64,000 nt of DNA from Microcaldota archaeon (GCA_021801785.1 JAJYXL010000018.1:1-64000), one strand, 5' to 3'. Numbered from the stretch's first letter, positions 1 through 9,924 are shown. Made by a program: numbers and translations. The notes: a model not told the origin generated them from the sequence alone.

Positions 1-251
1 AGCCTCCGATGAGGAGCAGGAGCCTCGACGCATCCCTATTTATGGACAGTTTCGGTAACTTATATCCGTCTATAATGTGGGATAAGAAGGTATCGAATAT
101 ACGCGAGATAGATTTCGATATATCGCGGATATGGCGGAGCGATTACGTAAACGAGCTCAGGAGAGAGATACGCGAAGGGAAGGAGCCTAAGCACTGGACC
201 GCGTGCGAGGCCTACCAGTCTATTGTAGGGAATATTCCAGGTATATTCTAA
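1..251 (+). CDS. Radical SAM/SPASM-type protein, C-terminal fragment (truncated by window start)
   Basis: FMDSFGNLYPSIMWD...HWTACEAYQSIVGN resembles the C-terminal auxiliary region of radical SAM proteins; frame is open to the window edge. Confidence 0.5.
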   Translation, partial: PPMRSRSLDASLFMDSFGNLYPSIMWDKKVSNIREIDFDISRIWRSDYVNELRREIREGKEPKHWTACEAYQSIVGNIPGIF

Positions 252-347
252 CTAGAACCTATCAGTATTACTGAAGCGGTATACCGCATAGATTAACAGA
301 GCTGGCTGAAAATCCCGCTCTTTAGAGGCAGGGTATATTGCTCTCTA

Positions 348-470
348 TTAACAGCAATCACATCCGCATTTCGACTTTTTACCGGAGCAATGCGCACAGC
401 TGCAGCATGAACAGCATTTCGTACAACAACTCTCACTCGCCTTACTCGCTCTCTTCGTAGATCTCGCCAT
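348..470 (-). CDS. 40-aa cysteine-rich, metallothionein-like small protein (not in ORF track)
   Basis: Manual translation: MARSTKRASKASESCCTKCCSCCSCAHCSGKKSKCGCDCC*; 12 Cys; AT-rich upstream region. Confidence 0.6.
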   Translation of the reverse strand: MARSTKRASKASESCCTKCCSCCSCAHCSGKKSKCGCDCC

Positions 471-685
471 ATTATCATTATAATACAACCAGATAATTAT
501 TTATGGTCTATTCCATCACACATATACTTTCAGACCCTATTATTCATGTACCACTACGCTATCTCTAGTCGTATCACCGGTGAGATACACAAGCCTTAAG
601 GCTGTTGGTATCTCACTAAACATATATCCCTAACTCAAATCCGCGTCTCGGATTAGAGACCCGTCTGTCCCAGTAAATTGAAGGT

Positions 686-789
686 GCAGGGGGTGAGATT
701 CGAACTCACGAAGGTGCTAGACCACTGGATCTTAAGTCCAGCGCATTTTTCTGTGGTTAGCAAACCAAACCAGACTTTGCTACCCCTGC
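686..789 (-). tRNA. tRNA-Leu(UAA) with an insertion/intron in the D-loop
   Basis: GCAGGGG/CCCCTGC acceptor, CTGGA-CTTAAGA-TCCAG anticodon arm, class II variable arm, GTGAG-TTCGAAT-CTCAC T-arm; 32-nt D-loop. Confidence 0.85.
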
Positions 790-802
790 ATACGAGTACA
801 AC

Positions 803-1558
803 TTATGCATACATCGACGGACCTGCCTGGTCAGGCTCGCCCTTCAAGGTCTGATGTGCGCTCTTGTTCTTCTCTATAAGCTCGTTTATCTTCGCCTCTA
901 CCATCTTCGCCTCCTTTTCGAGCTCTGTAACATCTATCTCTAGCTTCATCAGGTTATTTATATTCTGTATCGCTAGCTCTGCATATTTCGGGTCAGTTAT
1001 CCCATCCCTGACCGGCACCAGTATATTTATATTATCTATCTTGTCTTCGACAGACTTGAGCATAAGGACCGCGCCGATGCCTGTCGATACGCCCTCATTT
1101 ACTCTCTTCATACCCATCTTAACGGTTCTCGCAGCGCACTTATCGTTAGATGATATGGAGAAGACCGTATCGAGATACTTCTCATCCCCATCTCTCACCG
1201 GCATTCCCCCTATGGATATTATCTCAGAGAACCCTCCATCCCTGACGAATTTTATTATCTTGTCGGATATCGGATATACCAGCTCCGGCGGTATGGAATA
1301 CTCGGACAGTATGCATACAAATCTCCCCTCCTTCGAGTAGTACAGCCTTATAGAAGGCATCGGAGTGCCGCTGTGCACCGACATTATCGGCGGGAGCTCG
1401 TCCCCCTCTATGTATCCTATATATACTGGCTTGAGCTTCTCTATCATATAGCTTATCGTCATAGGCCCAACCAACCCGGCACCAGGAAATCCCTCGACAA
1501 ATGTCATGCCTTTAAAATCGATACTCTTATTTAGCCTTATCTCTACCATCATAATCAC
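803..1558 (-). CDS. PAC2 family (proteasome assembly chaperone-like) protein
   Basis: FVEGFPGAGLVGPMTISYMIEKL... typical PAC2 N-terminus; coiled-coil C-terminus. Confidence 0.8.
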   Translation of the reverse strand: MIMMVEIRLNKSIDFKGMTFVEGFPGAGLVGPMTISYMIEKLKPVYIGYIEGDELPPIMSVHSGTPMPSIRLYYSKEGRFVCILSEYSIPPELVYPISDKIIKFVRDGGFSEIISIGGMPVRDGDEKYLDTVFSISSNDKCAARTVKMGMKRVNEGVSTGIGAVLMLKSVEDKIDNINILVPVRDGITDPKYAELAIQNINNLMKLEIDVTELEKEAKMVEAKINELIEKNKSAHQTLKGEPDQAGPSMYA

Positions 1559-1695
1559 AGTATTACTTCGGAGGCAATTATTAATAATCCTATCGAATCA
1601 GTCGTGAAAATCATGTCATAGTTTGGCGATTCCGTGTATCCTACTGACGGCAAATCAACGACAAATATTTAAATTTACTCATAGAAGGGATATCG

Positions 1696-2055
1696 GTGAA
1701 ACCAATGGCAGAAAGGGTAAGTAACGAAAGAGTGGATAGAGAAGACGGGTACCTCTATTTTGTGGGCAAGGACGGGTTCGCGTGGAGGACACCGATGAAG
1801 TCAAACCCAAGAGGTAGGAAGAGCAGAGTAGGGAGTGAGAGAGTCGACAGAAGAGATGGATACCTATACTTCATAGACAAGAGCGGTTATATCGCTAGGA
1901 CATCTATGAACAGAGGAGGTAGGAAGCGCTCTTCGAAGTCGAGAAGCAGACCGGCAGCGAGAAGGTCAGCAAGGTCGAGCAGATCTAGCAAGAGTGCCAG
2001 ATCAAGAAGCAGACCGAAGGCCAGAAGCAGCAGGTCGGCAAAGAGAAGGAGATAG
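1696..2055 (+). CDS. Small basic protein: duplicated ~35-aa motif plus R/S-rich tail
   Basis: ERVDREDGYLYFVGKDGFAWRTPM... and ERVDRRDGYLYFIDKSGYIARTSM..., then a (K/R/S)-rich tail. Confidence 0.75.
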   Translation: MKPMAERVSNERVDREDGYLYFVGKDGFAWRTPMKSNPRGRKSRVGSERVDRRDGYLYFIDKSGYIARTSMNRGGRKRSSKSRSRPAARRSARSSRSSKSARSRSRPKARSSRSAKRRR

Positions 2056-2115
2056 GTAAAGAATTGGATGATTGGGTAAGCATAATCCAAAATTGTGTTT
2101 ACCCTTCCATCAACC

Positions 2116-2532
2116 TTAATAATCAGGTCTGAATCTGGCTATATCCCCTATACATATACGGGATCTGCTCACAGTTCCAGAGCCGAATTCTATTATAAAC
2201 ATATCATCCATACGCGGATAGTAGGTTGTGCAGCCCGACAGGCCCTTACAGGGCTTGGCTCTCTCCACAAAATCCACAACATGCCTCTCAGCGTCGAGCC
2301 AGACGATATCTATGCTGAAGAGCATGTTTCTCATCCATATTCCATGCCGTCCAGCTCTGTTGAAGACGAATAGCATGCACTCCGATCTACCAAGCCTATC
2401 CCGGAACATAAGCCCTATCAACCTCTTCCAGAATGTATCTGCTACCAATGCATCGAAGCTGCCGCTCCCAACCCTAAGTCTGATGGTCTTGTAATGCTGC
2501 ATACCATATATGAACTTTAGCAGGGCCAACAC
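2116..2532 (-). CDS. DUF192 family protein
   Basis: RLIGLMFRDRL...MLFVF...GIWMRNMLFSIDIVWLD pattern of DUF192. Confidence 0.8.
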   Translation of the reverse strand: MLALLKFIYGMQHYKTIRLRVGSGSFDALVADTFWKRLIGLMFRDRLGRSECMLFVFNRAGRHGIWMRNMLFSIDIVWLDAERHVVDFVERAKPCKGLSGCTTYYPRMDDMFIIEFGSGTVSRSRICIGDIARFRPDY

Positions 2533-4206
2533 CTATTCAGCAGCGAGAGATAGGCTCTGCTCACGCATAAACTGCTCCAGATAGAATCTGCTGCCTGTGC
2601 CCTTCCCGCTAGTGCCGCTCCACTTCCAGCCAACGAAGGTGTGCCGCCCGACCATCGCGCCGGTCGTGGCGCTGCTCTCTCTGTTTATATATACGACTCC
2701 AGCATCTATCATATCTGAGAAATACCTGATCTCCTTCCTATTCTTCGAATAGAGGGCCGCACATAATCCGTATTCCGTATCGTTCGCCATGCGCAGAGCG
2801 TCCTGTATATCCTCATAGCTGGTTATCGCGAGTATAGGGGCAAACAGCTCTCTGCGCATAAGCTCGTTATCGCTCCCAACCTCCACAACGGACGGCTCGA
2901 CGTAGAAGCCCCTCTCAACGCTCCTCACCCTGTTCCCTCCATAGAGCACCCTGCCGCTCCTCTTAGCAATCTCTATTGCCTCAGCATACCTCTTATATGC
3001 GCTCTCGCTTATCAGGGGGCCTACGTAGTTGCCCTTCACCAGCGGGTTCCCTATACTCAGCTTTCTAGTCCTATCTATAAGCCTGCTGATGAACTCCTCC
3101 TTTATCTGCCTCTGCACGTACACTCTAGAGAGAGCGCTGCACTTCTGCCCGCTATAACCGAACGCCGCACTGACTACGCCAGATACGGCCGTATCTATAT
3201 CTGCGTACTTAGACACTATTGCAGGGTTCTTCCCGCCCATCTCCACAACGAATACCTTATGCATTCTCGCATCTAACCCCTTCCTCATCATCCCAAGCCC
3301 CGTACTCTTAGATCCGGTGAATACAACTCCAGATACATCTGGATTGTTAGCTATCTCATCCCCAACATCGGATCCGGGACCTGTCACAAAGTTGAATACG
3401 CCGTCTGGCACTCCGGCCATCTTAAACACATTGTATATCTCCAGACCTGTAAGCATTGTCATATTATCCGTAGAGGACGGTTTGAACACCACAGTATTCC
3501 CGGTTATCAGGGCCCCGGTGCTCATACCGACCGATATCGATATCGGGAAGTTGAATGGGGCGATGACTCCAAATACGCCATAGGGTCTCATCCTTATCGA
3601 TATGCTCTCCCCTCCTCCGGGCGAGCCCTGAAAGCCGAGGGATGCCCTCCTGCCTCCGACTATCCTCTCTCTCCTGATATACCCCCTGTTTCTGATAATA
3701 TCGGATGAATAATAGTTTAGAAAATCTATAGCCTCATCCACCTCCCCCATAGACTCATATCTGCTCTTCCCGTTCTCTATACTGAGAATCGCAGACACCC
3801 TGAACTTCCTCTCCCTAAATATCTCCGCAGCTCTAACCATTATAGCGGCTCTCTCCCTATACCCGATACCTCTCCACGCCTCGAAAGCCGCCTTTGAAGA
3901 GCCTATTGCCAGACGGGCATCCTCTCTCGTCCCCTTCTGGAAATAGCCTATAATAGCCCCGTCGATAGGGCTCCTCTCCTCTAGCACATCGCTGCAAAAT
4001 CTCTCCTTCCCGTCTATATATATGGGGTGCCTCTTCCCAAACTCCCTCCTAACCTCTATAACGGAATCCTCAAACCTCCTATCGAAATCCGCCTCACGGC
4101 CCTCGTCTACAAACCTCTTATATGTGCTCTCATTACTAAACGCTACAGACGCCAAACAACCACCAATCCAAGCTATCCTAAAAGAACTGTAAATACCGAC
4201 ATACAT
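2533..4206 (-). CDS. Aldehyde dehydrogenase, 1-pyrroline-5-carboxylate dehydrogenase-like
   Basis: ALDH motifs: FNFPISISVGMSTGALITGNTVVFKPSS, VVEMGGKNPAIV, FGYSGQKCSALSRVYV. Confidence 0.85.
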   Translation of the reverse strand: MYVGIYSSFRIAWIGGCLASVAFSNESTYKRFVDEGREADFDRRFEDSVIEVRREFGKRHPIYIDGKERFCSDVLEERSPIDGAIIGYFQKGTREDARLAIGSSKAAFEAWRGIGYRERAAIMVRAAEIFRERKFRVSAILSIENGKSRYESMGEVDEAIDFLNYYSSDIIRNRGYIRRERIVGGRRASLGFQGSPGGGESISIRMRPYGVFGVIAPFNFPISISVGMSTGALITGNTVVFKPSSTDNMTMLTGLEIYNVFKMAGVPDGVFNFVTGPGSDVGDEIANNPDVSGVVFTGSKSTGLGMMRKGLDARMHKVFVVEMGGKNPAIVSKYADIDTAVSGVVSAAFGYSGQKCSALSRVYVQRQIKEEFISRLIDRTRKLSIGNPLVKGNYVGPLISESAYKRYAEAIEIAKRSGRVLYGGNRVRSVERGFYVEPSVVEVGSDNELMRRELFAPILAITSYEDIQDALRMANDTEYGLCAALYSKNRKEIRYFSDMIDAGVVYINRESSATTGAMVGRHTFVGWKWSGTSGKGTGSRFYLEQFMREQSLSLAAE

Positions 4207-4305
4207 AAATTGTATATCCTGTTAGAAATGGTACATAAAGGTTTAAATATCGTAAGCAGGACAACTGATTTACAGAGATAAATGAATAACTGACAGTGGT
4301 AGCTT

Positions 4306-5727
4306 ATGCCGGATATAAATGATAATAATCAGCTGGTGGTCCAGGAGGAGTCAGAGTACCGGGACAGGTACGGATTCAGGGCCGATACGGCATACTCTGA
4401 CCTGAAGAAGGGCATATCTGAGGATGTGGTGAGGGAGATATCCAGGATAAAGGATGAACCGGAATGGATGCTCAAAAAACGCCTTCTCGGACTGAAGATA
4501 TTCCTAGAGAAGCCCAATCCCAGCTGGGGCCCAGATCTCAGCAAGATAGACTACGATGACATATATTACTATGTAAACCCGAATGCGAAGAGGAGCGTCA
4601 ACTGGGAGGATCTCCCATCTGAGATAAAGGAGACATTCGACAAGCTGGGAATACCAGAGGCGGAGCGTAGGTTCTTCGCAGGTGCCGAGGCGCAGTTCGA
4701 TTCAGAGGTGGTATACCATAACCTAAGAGAGGAGCTGCACAAGCAGGGTGTCATATTCACAAATACGGACAACGCGGTCAAGGAGTACCCGGAGCTGATG
4801 AGAAAGTATTTCGGTACTATAATCCCGCCGTCCGATAACAAGTTCGCAGCGCTTAACACCGCTGCATGGAGCGGCGGCTCATTCATATACATACCTAAGG
4901 GCGTCAAGGTCGCTATACCATTACAGGCTTACTTCAGGATAAATGCGGAGAAATCCGGGCAGTTCGAGAGAACCCTTATAATAGCCGACGAGGGGTCGGA
5001 TGTCACATATCTGGAGGGATGCACAGCAACAATATACTCAACATCATCCCTGCACTCGGCTGTTGTAGAGATTGTTGTACACAAGGGTGCGCATGTGAGG
5101 TATGTGACCATACAGAACTGGTCCAGGAAGGTATACAATCTGGTCACACAGCGCGCATATGTGTATGAGAATGGACATATGGAGTGGATAGACGCCAACA
5201 TAGGGAGCGGAATCAATATGAAATACCCGAGTGCCTTCTTGAAGGGTGATGGGGCAAAGGGCGAGATACTCTCGATAGCTGTTGCGGGAAACAACCAGAT
5301 TCAGGATTCAGGAGGGAAGGTATACCATCTCGCGCCAAATACGACCTCAAAGATAATCTCAAAGAGCGTATCAAAAGGGAGCGGCGTTGCATCATATCGC
5401 GGCCTAATACATATAGACAAGAGGGCTACAAACTCCAAATCCGTAGTGAAGTGCGACGCCCTGCTACTGGACGAGGGAGCGCGCACTAATACATACCCAT
5501 ACAATGAGATATACGCGAGCGACGCCATGCTCAGCCACGAGGCCACTGTGGGTAAGGTAGGACAGGACGAGCTATTCTATCTTATGTCAAGAGGCATGAG
5601 CGAGGAAGACGCAATAGCCACTATAGTTACGGGATTCATAAGACCGCTCATAGAGGTCTTGCCTATGGAGTATTCGCTGGAGCTCAAGCGCCTGATAAAG
5701 CTCGACACAACGAATTCTGTCGGTTGA
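4306..5727 (+). CDS. sufB: Fe-S cluster assembly protein SufB
   Basis: Canonical SufB: FAALNTAAWSGGSFIYIPKGVKV, YLEGCTAT, SHEATVGKVGQDELFYLMSRG. Confidence 0.95.
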   Translation: MPDINDNNQLVVQEESEYRDRYGFRADTAYSDLKKGISEDVVREISRIKDEPEWMLKKRLLGLKIFLEKPNPSWGPDLSKIDYDDIYYYVNPNAKRSVNWEDLPSEIKETFDKLGIPEAERRFFAGAEAQFDSEVVYHNLREELHKQGVIFTNTDNAVKEYPELMRKYFGTIIPPSDNKFAALNTAAWSGGSFIYIPKGVKVAIPLQAYFRINAEKSGQFERTLIIADEGSDVTYLEGCTATIYSTSSLHSAVVEIVVHKGAHVRYVTIQNWSRKVYNLVTQRAYVYENGHMEWIDANIGSGINMKYPSAFLKGDGAKGEILSIAVAGNNQIQDSGGKVYHLAPNTTSKIISKSVSKGSGVASYRGLIHIDKRATNSKSVVKCDALLLDEGARTNTYPYNEIYASDAMLSHEATVGKVGQDELFYLMSRGMSEEDAIATIVTGFIRPLIEVLPMEYSLELKRLIKLDTTNSVG

Positions 5728-5745
5728 GGGTCTGAAGGTTTTCAA

Positions 5746-6987
5746 ATGTACAATAATTTTGTAGAAGAAGCAGTTAGGATGTATCGCGAACTCCCATACG
5801 AGAATAATGAGCTTTATAAGAGATACCGCCTAAAATTCGATCTACCTGAGATAGATAACTCCAGATCATATACGGAGAATGTGGGGCGATGGAGTAATAT
5901 TGCAGAATCGGTCTCTAAGGATATAAGGATAAGGTTCGATGCCGTAATATACAATGGCAGGTATCTGCATACGTCAGACAGTACAAAAACCTCCATATCC
6001 GCCATCAAAACATCCGATATGCCGAGAGAGATGATGGAGCAGAAGCTGTTTCATAGCTCCGACGACAAATTCGCTGCATACACACACGCATATTCTAAGC
6101 TATCTATAGAGATAACCGGAGAGGGGGACGCGGCTGCTAACATACTGTTTATAACCGATTCCGAATCGGAGTCGCTCCCTATACAGCTGCAGATAAAGGG
6201 GAGAACAGGTTCGAAGATCTTGATAAATGAGTTCTATGTATCCTCCGGAAATAATCAGACAGTCTGCGGGGCGATGCATGAGATAATAGCCCATAACGGC
6301 TCGCACGTGGAGTTAACAATGTTGCATATTGAGGGGGGCAATGTAAATGCATTCTCATTGGTAAAGGGAGAGGCCCACGGGAGTGGTATAATAAAGACCA
6401 ACCTGATCTCTGCCGGCGGGAGAATGTTCCGTCACAGGAATGACCTGGTTGCTAAAGGTAAGGGATCCACGCTCGAGACGAACGATACAATAATAGGATT
6501 CGGTTCACAGAGTATCGACGTCGGTACAAATACCAGAAACGCAGAGAGAGCTACAAATTCCAACAGCACAATCCGCGCCATAGTGCTGGATAGATCATCC
6601 GCTTTCATAAAAGGTTTCGCAAAGATAGAGAAGGGGTGTAGCGGATCCGTATCTAGGATAAATGAGCATGGCCTGATCGGAGACAAGGACGCGTTCCTAT
6701 ATCTAATCCCAGACATGTCAATAGATGAGAGCGATGTTATAGCTACGCACTCTAGCGCATCGGCCCCTATAGATGCCGAGAAGGTATTCTATATGCAGTC
6801 TCGCGGCATAATGGACAGCACAGCCCAATTCCTGATAATGAATGGCCTAATATCTGAGACCATCTCGAAGATCACAGACAACGAGATGCGTATGGTCTCC
6901 TACTCCGTAGCCGCAGACCGGGTGAAGAGCAGGAGCCCGGGGGCTAGCGAGGCACATAATATAAGCGAGCTGTGGTTGCATAAATAG
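5746..6987 (+). CDS. sufD: SufB/SufD family Fe-S assembly scaffold (SufD-like)
   Basis: SufBD fold: THSSASAPIDAEKVFYMQSRGI; second sufBD gene in the operon. Confidence 0.85.
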   Translation: MYNNFVEEAVRMYRELPYENNELYKRYRLKFDLPEIDNSRSYTENVGRWSNIAESVSKDIRIRFDAVIYNGRYLHTSDSTKTSISAIKTSDMPREMMEQKLFHSSDDKFAAYTHAYSKLSIEITGEGDAAANILFITDSESESLPIQLQIKGRTGSKILINEFYVSSGNNQTVCGAMHEIIAHNGSHVELTMLHIEGGNVNAFSLVKGEAHGSGIIKTNLISAGGRMFRHRNDLVAKGKGSTLETNDTIIGFGSQSIDVGTNTRNAERATNSNSTIRAIVLDRSSAFIKGFAKIEKGCSGSVSRINEHGLIGDKDAFLYLIPDMSIDESDVIATHSSASAPIDAEKVFYMQSRGIMDSTAQFLIMNGLISETISKITDNEMRMVSYSVAADRVKSRSPGASEAHNISELWLHK

Positions 6988-7018
6988 CTATATATTTTAT
7001 ACCTAAAATTGTGATATT

Positions 7019-7762
7019 ATGATAATGGAGATACGAGATCTATATGCCTCCGTGGGGGAGAGGGAGATACTACACGGTATAAGCTTAAAGGTGGCGCAAG
7101 GCGAGTTTCATGTTGTTATGGGTCCGAACGGATCTGGAAAGACCACTCTTGCCAAGGCTATAATGGGCCACCCCGGGGTAAAGATAACCGGCGGAGAGAT
7201 ACTGGTAGACGGGAAGAGTATAAACGATTTATCTCCTGACAAAAGGGCGAAGCTGGGCCTATTCCTCCAGTTCCAGAACCCGGTAGAGATAAACGGCGTA
7301 GGGTTTGTGAACTTCATCAAGGCAGCAATGGAGTCCGTAAGTGGCGGAACGATAAACACCAAAGAGATGATGAATGACATAAAGGGTTATACATCAAAGC
7401 TCAAGATAGACAACGGGATAGTCGGCAGATCGCTGAACGACGGCTTCTCAGGCGGAGAGAAGAAGAAGGGAGAGATACTCCAGATGGCTCTATTAAAACC
7501 AAAGATAGCAATATTGGATGAGCCAGACTCCGGGTTGGACATTGATGCAATAAAGGTTGTTGCGGAGAACATAAACGATGTGTCTAAAAAGGAGAACATA
7601 GGATTGGTAATGATCACCCACTATAACCGCATACTATCCTATATGAAGCCGCAGTTTGTGCATATACTTGTTGATGGCAGATTGGTTTACGGCGGCGGTG
7701 CCGAAGCGGTAGATGAGATAGAGAAGGGCGGGTATGATAAATATATAAATAAAAGTGTCTGA
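7019..7762 (+). CDS. sufC: Fe-S assembly ATPase SufC
   Basis: ABC ATPase: GPNGSGKTTLAKAIMGHP, FSGGEKKKGEILQM, AILDEPDSGLDIDA. Confidence 0.95.
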   Translation: MIMEIRDLYASVGEREILHGISLKVAQGEFHVVMGPNGSGKTTLAKAIMGHPGVKITGGEILVDGKSINDLSPDKRAKLGLFLQFQNPVEINGVGFVNFIKAAMESVSGGTINTKEMMNDIKGYTSKLKIDNGIVGRSLNDGFSGGEKKKGEILQMALLKPKIAILDEPDSGLDIDAIKVVAENINDVSKKENIGLVMITHYNRILSYMKPQFVHILVDGRLVYGGGAEAVDEIEKGGYDKYINKSV

Positions 7763-9011
7763 GATGGCAGGGATAGACGTATCAAAGATAAAACAGGATT
7801 TCCCAATCCTCAACAGGGTTATAAATGGAAAACGACTCGTGTATCTCGATAGCGCAGCGACATCACAAAAACCGAAGCAGGTAATCGAGAAGATAAAGGA
7901 CTATTATGAGAATTACAATGCCAATATACATAGGGGAATATACAAGATATCGGAGGAGGCAACAGAGGCATATATAGATTCGAAGAGGGCCGCATCAAAG
8001 TTCATAAATTCGAGCTCGTACAACGAGATTATATACACCAAGAACGCCACAGATTCGATAAATCTGGTCGCATTATCGTGGGGCGAGCAGAACATAAAAT
8101 CCGGAGACCATATCATGATATCCGAGATGGAGCACCACAGCAATATCGTGCCTTGGCAGATGCTTGCCAAGAGAAAGGGTGCGGTATTGGACTTTGTCCG
8201 TGTAAATGACGATCTCACCTCTCTAGATAAGGATAGCCTAGCGGAAAACCTAGACAAGTGCCCTAAGATAGTGGCATTAACACAGGTATCAAATGTGCTT
8301 GGTACGATAAATGACATAAGAGGGATATCGAGAGAGGCTCATAGCCGCGGTGCTATGGTGCTCGTAGACGGGGCCCAATCCACGCCGCACATGCCCGTGG
8401 ATGTAAAGGATCTAGGTGCGGATTTTTTTGTCGCCTCAAGCCATAAGATGCTGGGCCCAGCAGGCTTGGGTATACTGTATGCGAGCTCAAAGGTACTGGA
8501 GGAGATGCCACCATTAATCGGAGGCGGAGATATGATACTCACTGTAGAAAAAGAGAGGAGCACGTGGAACACGATTCCATGGAAATTTGAGGCCGGAACC
8601 GCAAACATAGAGGGCGGGATAGGATTCGGTGCCGCAATAGAGTATCTCAACTCAGTCGGGATGTCAAGAATAAGAGAGCATGAGAAGGAGATAACGAGAT
8701 ACGCTTTGGAAATGATAGAGGGTATAAAAAATGTGAGAGCCTATGGCTATCCTGCAAATAATATAAAGGACAAGGCCGGAGTGATATCGTTCACGATAGA
8801 TGGCGTACACCCTCACGATGTCGCAACAATATTCGATAGCGATGGGGTGGCGATAAGGGCGGGGCACCACTGCGCTATGCCTCTAGTCAAATCTGTACTA
8901 CATCTGCCTGCCGTATCTAGGATGAGCTTTTATATATATAACGATGAGAGAGATGTAGATGCAGCTGTTGAGGCTATAAAGAAAACAAAGACAATATTCA
9001 AGAAGGTCTAG
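7755..9011 (+). CDS. sufS: Cysteine desulfurase SufS
   Basis: PLP Lys motif VASSHKMLGPAGLGILY; RAGHHCAMPLV. Confidence 0.95.
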   Translation: MSEMAGIDVSKIKQDFPILNRVINGKRLVYLDSAATSQKPKQVIEKIKDYYENYNANIHRGIYKISEEATEAYIDSKRAASKFINSSSYNEIIYTKNATDSINLVALSWGEQNIKSGDHIMISEMEHHSNIVPWQMLAKRKGAVLDFVRVNDDLTSLDKDSLAENLDKCPKIVALTQVSNVLGTINDIRGISREAHSRGAMVLVDGAQSTPHMPVDVKDLGADFFVASSHKMLGPAGLGILYASSKVLEEMPPLIGGGDMILTVEKERSTWNTIPWKFEAGTANIEGGIGFGAAIEYLNSVGMSRIREHEKEITRYALEMIEGIKNVRAYGYPANNIKDKAGVISFTIDGVHPHDVATIFDSDGVAIRAGHHCAMPLVKSVLHLPAVSRMSFYIYNDERDVDAAVEAIKKTKTIFKKV

Positions 9012-9424
9012 TGATACAAATGCCGCTTGATATATATGCAGAAGAGATAATATCGAACTATGAACACCCCCACAACAAGGGCAAGATAGACAGTCCCAGT
9101 GTGAAGCTCCATGAGAACAATCCGGTCTGTGGCGACGATATAACCATATACTGCGCTATAAAAGGCGACAGACTAGAAGACGTAAAGTTCGAGGGGGACG
9201 GATGTGCGATAAGTATGGGAACTGCAAGCATGTTGACTGATTTTGTAAAGGGCAAAAGCCTAAGTGAGATTGAGAGAATGGACCTCAATACTATAAAAGA
9301 GCTAATAGGGATGGATCCAGGTCCGGCAAGAGTGAAATGCGCTACCCTCGCACTAAAAACCCTGAAAGGCTCTCTGTTTCTATACCAGCATAAGGAGCCA
9401 GACGCATCTACAAAGGAGTTATAA
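9011..9424 (+). CDS. sufU: SufU/IscU-like Fe-S scaffold
   Basis: HPHNKGKID...NPVCGDDI...FEGDGCAISMGTASML...RVKCATLALKTLK. Confidence 0.9.
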   Translation: MIQMPLDIYAEEIISNYEHPHNKGKIDSPSVKLHENNPVCGDDITIYCAIKGDRLEDVKFEGDGCAISMGTASMLTDFVKGKSLSEIERMDLNTIKELIGMDPGPARVKCATLALKTLKGSLFLYQHKEPDASTKEL

Positions 9425-9542
9425 CTAAACCAGTTACAAGCCGTACAACTCCAATAAAATAACACGCATCAGTAAGGTTTAAATATATATCTAAGTATAT
9501 ATAATTATACTAAAGTATAAGAAAATATACATAGGTAATAGG

Positions 9543-9920
9543 ATGGGTTGGGACATATTAAGAATAAAAAGCACAAAAGCAGAAAATATACTAAGGTATA
9601 TCGGAATACCTATAGTAATAACCATAATATTAGGGACGCACACCGCCTTCGGTGCAACGCCGCAGCTTGTAGGCGAATTAAATTCTATAAAATCGCTTCT
9701 AGCACAGATAGGCCCGATACTGAGTGCAGTGCTATTTATACTCGCAGGAATGTTCTATGCAATAGGACAGATGCTACCACCAGATAAACGCGCAAATTTT
9801 CACACAACAGCAATAAATATAATTATCGGGGCAATAGTTATCGGTGTTCTGAGTTTCACATCCACATCTCTAGCTGTTGCATCATCTCATCTGTTAAGCA
9901 ATTCTACACAGCTAGGGTAA
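9543..9920 (+). CDS. VirB2/TrbC/CedA1-like pilin candidate
   Basis: Signal-like N-terminus ending ...HTAFGA, then two hydrophobic helices separated by a short charged loop (PPDKRAN). Confidence 0.55.
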   Translation: MGWDILRIKSTKAENILRYIGIPIVITIILGTHTAFGATPQLVGELNSIKSLLAQIGPILSAVLFILAGMFYAIGQMLPPDKRANFHTTAINIIIGAIVIGVLSFTSTSLAVASSHLLSNSTQLG

Positions 9921-9924
9921 TCTA

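Noticed and set aside
293-478. 61-aa minus-strand ORF in the track
   Set aside because: Composition looks like an out-of-frame reading of the 40-aa Cys-rich ORF on the same strand (348..470), which is the more convincing gene
864-1340. 158-aa plus-strand ORF
   Set aside because: Antisense to the PAC2 gene; Ser/Ile/Phe-rich composition typical of an antisense shadow
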